From NCBI RefSeq assembly GCF_011761945.1, contig NZ_JAASQV010000001.1:434001-498000 (forward strand): a DNA stretch of 64,000 nucleotides, written 5' to 3'. The stretch comes from Sphingomonas leidyi. Its GTDB lineage: Bacteria > Pseudomonadota > Alphaproteobacteria > Sphingomonadales > Sphingomonadaceae. Both the position numbers and the translations under genes were made by a program. The notes under the pieces are model-generated. The model was not told the origin of the DNA, did not search any database, and saw nothing but the letters and a program-made list of their open reading frames with translations. Below, piece after piece: positions 61,254 to 64,000 of this stretch. The first letter of the stretch is position 1. Every line of letters begins with the position of its first letter.

Positions 61254-64000
61254 ATGAAGCAGCTTTTCGCGCCGGTGGCGGCCCTTTCGGGGAGCATTGG
61301 GCGTAACCCGCGCATGGTGGCGCGGGCCTCGAGGCAGTCGTCACGGGCCGCGCCGATGACCTGGCTTCCCGATCTCGCTTCGCTGTGGGGCAAGGTCCGG
61401 CACAAGGCGCATGCCGTGGTGCTCGCGCTGTCGGCGGCCCTGTTCCTTCTCTCGCCGATCGCCGCCCGGGCCGCCGATGGCGATGGCTGCAACTATCTCC
61501 GGAACAATCCCAGCTTCTACGACAATGCCGACTATAGCGTCAGCAGTTCGGGCACGAGCACCATCGCCAATCAGGCGCCGGCCGGGCCGCAGACCGGCAT
61601 CGTCAATTTCGCCGCCGGAACCATGTTGTACTACGAGTACACGGTTTCCAACTCGGCAGTGAATGCCAGGCTGAATCGCGCGCCGCTCACCGGTATCGCC
61701 ACCGTCTTCGTCGATACGAACACCAGCGGCAGCGGCTCCCTGGCGTTGCCCGTGGACACGCGCTCCATTGCGGCTTCGGCCTATGTGCCGGCCGCCGGAT
61801 CCGGCACCGTGACCTGGACGATCTATTGCGGCGTCCGCGCGACCCAGGCCGTCGCCTCGGCCAGCGGCACGGTGGGCTCGCCGATGAGCTTCACGCCGGT
61901 CACGGCGTCGTTCGGCCGCGGAAGCTACAGCTATGCGCTGAGCGGCGGCACGCTGCCGACCGGCCTTTCGTTCAATACCAGCACCGGCGCGATCACCGGC
62001 ACGCCGACGACCGCGCTCGCCGCCACCACCTTCACCGTCACGGTGACGCACCAGGGAACGGGGTCCGCGTCCCAGACCTTCCTGCTCACCGTCAGCGCGC
62101 CGGTGCCCACGGTCAGTGCCGTCTCCCCGGTCTCCGGCCCCGTCGGGGGCGGCAACTCCGTGACGATCACGGGTACGGGCTTCTCCACGGCGAGCAATAC
62201 CGGCGCGGTGCTCTTCGGCGCGACGCCCGCCGGGCCCTATTCGATCGACAGCAATACCCAGATCACCGCGACGGCGCCCGCCGGCACCGCGGGCACGATC
62301 GACATCACCGTCACCACGCCCGGCGGCACCAGCACGACCAGCGCGGCCGATCGCTATACCTATGTCGCGGCACCCACGGTGACGGCAGTGTCGCCGATAG
62401 CGGGCCCGACGACCGGCGGCACGTCGGTGACGATCACCGGCACCGGCTTCCTGGCGGCCGCATCGACGGGGGCGGTCAAGTTCGGCGCCGGTGTCGCGAC
62501 CTATTCGATCGTCAACGACACCCAGATCACCGCCACCTCGCCCAGCGGCACCGCGGGCTTGGTCAACGTCACCGTCACCACGCCCGGCGGCACCAGCGCG
62601 ATCAGCGCGGCGGACCAGTTCACCTATGTCGCGGCACCCACGGTGACGGCAGTGTCGCCGATAGCGGGCCCGACGGCCGGCGGCACGTCGGTGACGATCA
62701 CCGGCACCGGCTTCCTGGCGGCCGCATCGACGGGGGCGGTCAAGTTCGGCGCCGGTGTCGCGACCTATTCGATCGTCAGCGACACCCAGATCACCGCCAC
62801 CTCGCCCAGCGGCACCGCGGGCCCGGCCGACGTCACCGTCACCACGCCCGGCGGCACCAGCGCGATCAGCGCGGCGGACCGGTTCACCTATGTCGCGGTG
62901 CCCACGGTGACGGGGCTGTCGCCGATAGCGGGCCCGACGGCCGGCGGCACGTCGGTGACGATCACCGGCACTGGCTTCCTGGCGGCCGCATCGACGGGGG
63001 CGGTCAAATTCGGCGCGAATGTCGCGACCTATTCGATCGTCAACGATACGCAGATCAACGCTACGTCCCCCAGCGGCGTGGCGGGTCCGTTCGACGTCAC
63101 CGTCACCACGCCCGGCGGCACCAGCGCGATCAGCGCGGCGGACCAGTTCACCTATGTCGCGGCGCCGACGATCGGCGCGCCTTCGCCGGCGAGCGGCCCG
63201 GCGGCGGGCGGCACCGCGGTGACGCTGACCGGCACCAATCTGACCGGCGCGACGCTGACGGTGGACGGCGCATCCGTGACGCCGACCGGCAGCACCGCGA
63301 CGACGCTGACCTTCACGACGCCGGCGCATGCCGGAGGCGCGGTCAATGTGGTCGTCGCCACCGCGGGCGGCTCGGCCTCGACCAGCTTCACTTATGTCGC
63401 GGCACCGGTCGCCAGCAGCTTCACGGCATCCGCGGTCGCGTACAATGCCGCGGGCGTGACCTTCAGCGCCGCCGGCCATGCGACGAACAGCCCCACCAGC
63501 TTCGCGGTGGGCTCGGCCACGACGGCCAATGGCGGCACGGTCTCGATCGATTCGGCCGGGCTCGTCACCTATGGCGCGCCCACCGGGTTCCGCGGCAACG
63601 ACAGCTTCACGTTCACGGCGACCAACCTGGGCGGCACGTCCTCCCCGGCGACGGTCACGGTGCCGGTGAGCAACCCCACGCTCTCGTCGTCGCTCACCGG
63701 CAGCGGCACGCGCGGCATCGCGCTCTCGGGCGTGCAGATCAACACCAGCGGCGGCAGGGCAACCTATAGCTGCGCGCCGACGCCGGCCTCGGGTGCGCTG
63801 CCCGCGGGCACGCAGATCAACCCCGATTGCTCCGTCAGCGGCACGCCGGCGGCGAGCGGCAACTTCACCTTCGCCGCCACCGTGACGGACAGCTCGTTCG
63901 GCACCGGCCCCTTCACCCAGACGACCGGCTCGCTCTCGCTCAGCATCGCCGTGCCGACGATCGGCCTGTCGCCGGCCGCCGGCCCGCTGCCGGGCGGCAC
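61254..64000 (+). CDS. Large Ig-like/TIG-repeat surface protein, 3' partial
   Basis: The frame runs off the end of the window (about 915 codons visible). Start at ATG 61254 is supported by GGGGTCGGGG upstream; ATG 61314 is possible. The first 73 residues form a long, partly basic leader ending in a hydrophobic stretch and cleavage site (VVLALSAALFLLSPIAARA). Then come a unique domain with two cysteines (CNYLRNNPSF, IYCGVRA), a putative-Ig segment (LPTGLSFNTSTGAITGTPT), a run of IPT/TIG domains (SPxxGPxxGGTSVTITGTGF), and further Ig-like modules (about 63400 on). The missing C-terminus would show whether it ends in an autotransporter barrel. A surface or secreted role is inferred. Confidence 0.8.
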   Translation, partial: MKQLFAPVAALSGSIGRNPRMVARASRQSSRAAPMTWLPDLASLWGKVRHKAHAVVLALSAALFLLSPIAARAADGDGCNYLRNNPSFYDNADYSVSSSGTSTIANQAPAGPQTGIVNFAAGTMLYYEYTVSNSAVNARLNRAPLTGIATVFVDTNTSGSGSLALPVDTRSIAASAYVPAAGSGTVTWTIYCGVRATQAVASASGTVGSPMSFTPVTASFGRGSYSYALSGGTLPTGLSFNTSTGAITGTPTTALAATTFTVTVTHQGTGSASQTFLLTVSAPVPTVSAVSPVSGPVGGGNSVTITGTGFSTASNTGAVLFGATPAGPYSIDSNTQITATAPAGTAGTIDITVTTPGGTSTTSAADRYTYVAAPTVTAVSPIAGPTTGGTSVTITGTGFLAAASTGAVKFGAGVATYSIVNDTQITATSPSGTAGLVNVTVTTPGGTSAISAADQFTYVAAPTVTAVSPIAGPTAGGTSVTITGTGFLAAASTGAVKFGAGVATYSIVSDTQITATSPSGTAGPADVTVTTPGGTSAISAADRFTYVAVPTVTGLSPIAGPTAGGTSVTITGTGFLAAASTGAVKFGANVATYSIVNDTQINATSPSGVAGPFDVTVTTPGGTSAISAADQFTYVAAPTIGAPSPASGPAAGGTAVTLTGTNLTGATLTVDGASVTPTGSTATTLTFTTPAHAGGAVNVVVATAGGSASTSFTYVAAPVASSFTASAVAYNAAGVTFSAAGHATNSPTSFAVGSATTANGGTVSIDSAGLVTYGAPTGFRGNDSFTFTATNLGGTSSPATVTVPVSNPTLSSSLTGSGTRGIALSGVQINTSGGRATYSCAPTPASGALPAGTQINPDCSVSGTPAASGNFTFAATVTDSSFGTGPFTQTTGSLSLSIAVPTIGLSPAAGPLPGG
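62370..63161 (+). repeat. Three near-identical 264-bp tandem TIG repeats
   Basis: Units start at 62370, 62634 and 62898, each exactly 264 bp (88 codons). They differ at only a few positions, far less than the flanking TIG units that start near 62098 and at 63162. The conservation in synonymous positions points to recent duplication or gene conversion. Confidence 0.9.

Noticed and set aside
62098-63400. Regular repeat spacing that could suggest a CRISPR array
   Set aside because: Units are 264 bp, in frame, and encode TIG domains; there are no short repeats with unique spacers. The YDG array at 11982-13479 is rejected for the same reason.

Overview
The window is a high-GC chromosomal segment whose gene content and protein style point to an alphaproteobacterium of the Sphingomonas group. 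The pointers are large TonB-dependent receptors, tryptophan-halogenase-like genes next to a glycoside hydrolase, an ahpC-ahpF-oxyR cluster, a DUF2794 gene, an HPr-rel-A type cluster, and short GC-rich intergenic palindromes. Taxonomy is inferred from protein resemblance only. No rRNA, tRNA, CRISPR array, transposase or integrase was seen.

Layout. 1-13847 is the 3' part of a giant filamentous-haemagglutinin-like exoprotein that ends in tandem YDG/MBG domains. 13966-17410 holds a glycerate-kinase-like P-loop kinase, a LacI-family regulator, a 56-residue membrane protein and an LplT-like MFS transporter. 17545-30169 is a carbohydrate (probably alpha-glucan) utilisation locus: LacI regulator, MFS sugar permease, TonB-dependent receptor, a flavin-dependent halogenase, a degenerate halogenase homologue, a cupin/JmjC-like protein and a secreted GH97 glycosidase. 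30395-31634 is pgsA-moaD-moaE. 31696-34945 is the peroxide defence unit ahpC-ahpF-oxyR on the minus strand, with a candidate OxyR site upstream. 35188-43647 is mixed housekeeping: a TauE/SafE permease, cysE, DUF2794, a GFA protein, an Lrp regulator divergent from an EamA exporter, a membrane protein, an SDR dehydrogenase and two small secreted proteins sharing a C-terminal cysteine motif. 44193-51470 is a complete phosphate regulon on the minus strand (phoR, pstS, pstC, pstA, pstB, phoU, phoB) with a good Pho box before pstS. 51616-54374 is a small-protein / PqqD-like / HprK-related kinase / nucleotidyltransferase cluster of unknown function. 54462-59258 carries a VOC protein, gph, glmU, a secreted protein and glmS. 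59265 to the end holds a GNAT acetyltransferase, a DUF6916-like protein, a phage-tail-collar-like protein and the 5' part of a repetitive Ig/TIG surface protein.

How the genes work together. The sugar locus reads as a complete import and hydrolysis route: outer-membrane uptake by the TonB receptor, periplasmic cleavage by GH97, inner-membrane uptake by the MFS permease, control by LacI. The role of the halogenase pair and cupin-like protein inside it is unexplained. glmS and glmU feed UDP-GlcNAc synthesis. The Pst/Pho block is a self-contained sensor, transporter and regulator unit. The most interesting poorly understood parts are the HPr-rel-A cluster (51616-54374), the halogenase/cupin module (24081-28124), the twin secreted proteins (42872-43647) and the tail-collar/DUF6916/TIG neighbourhood (59265-64000).
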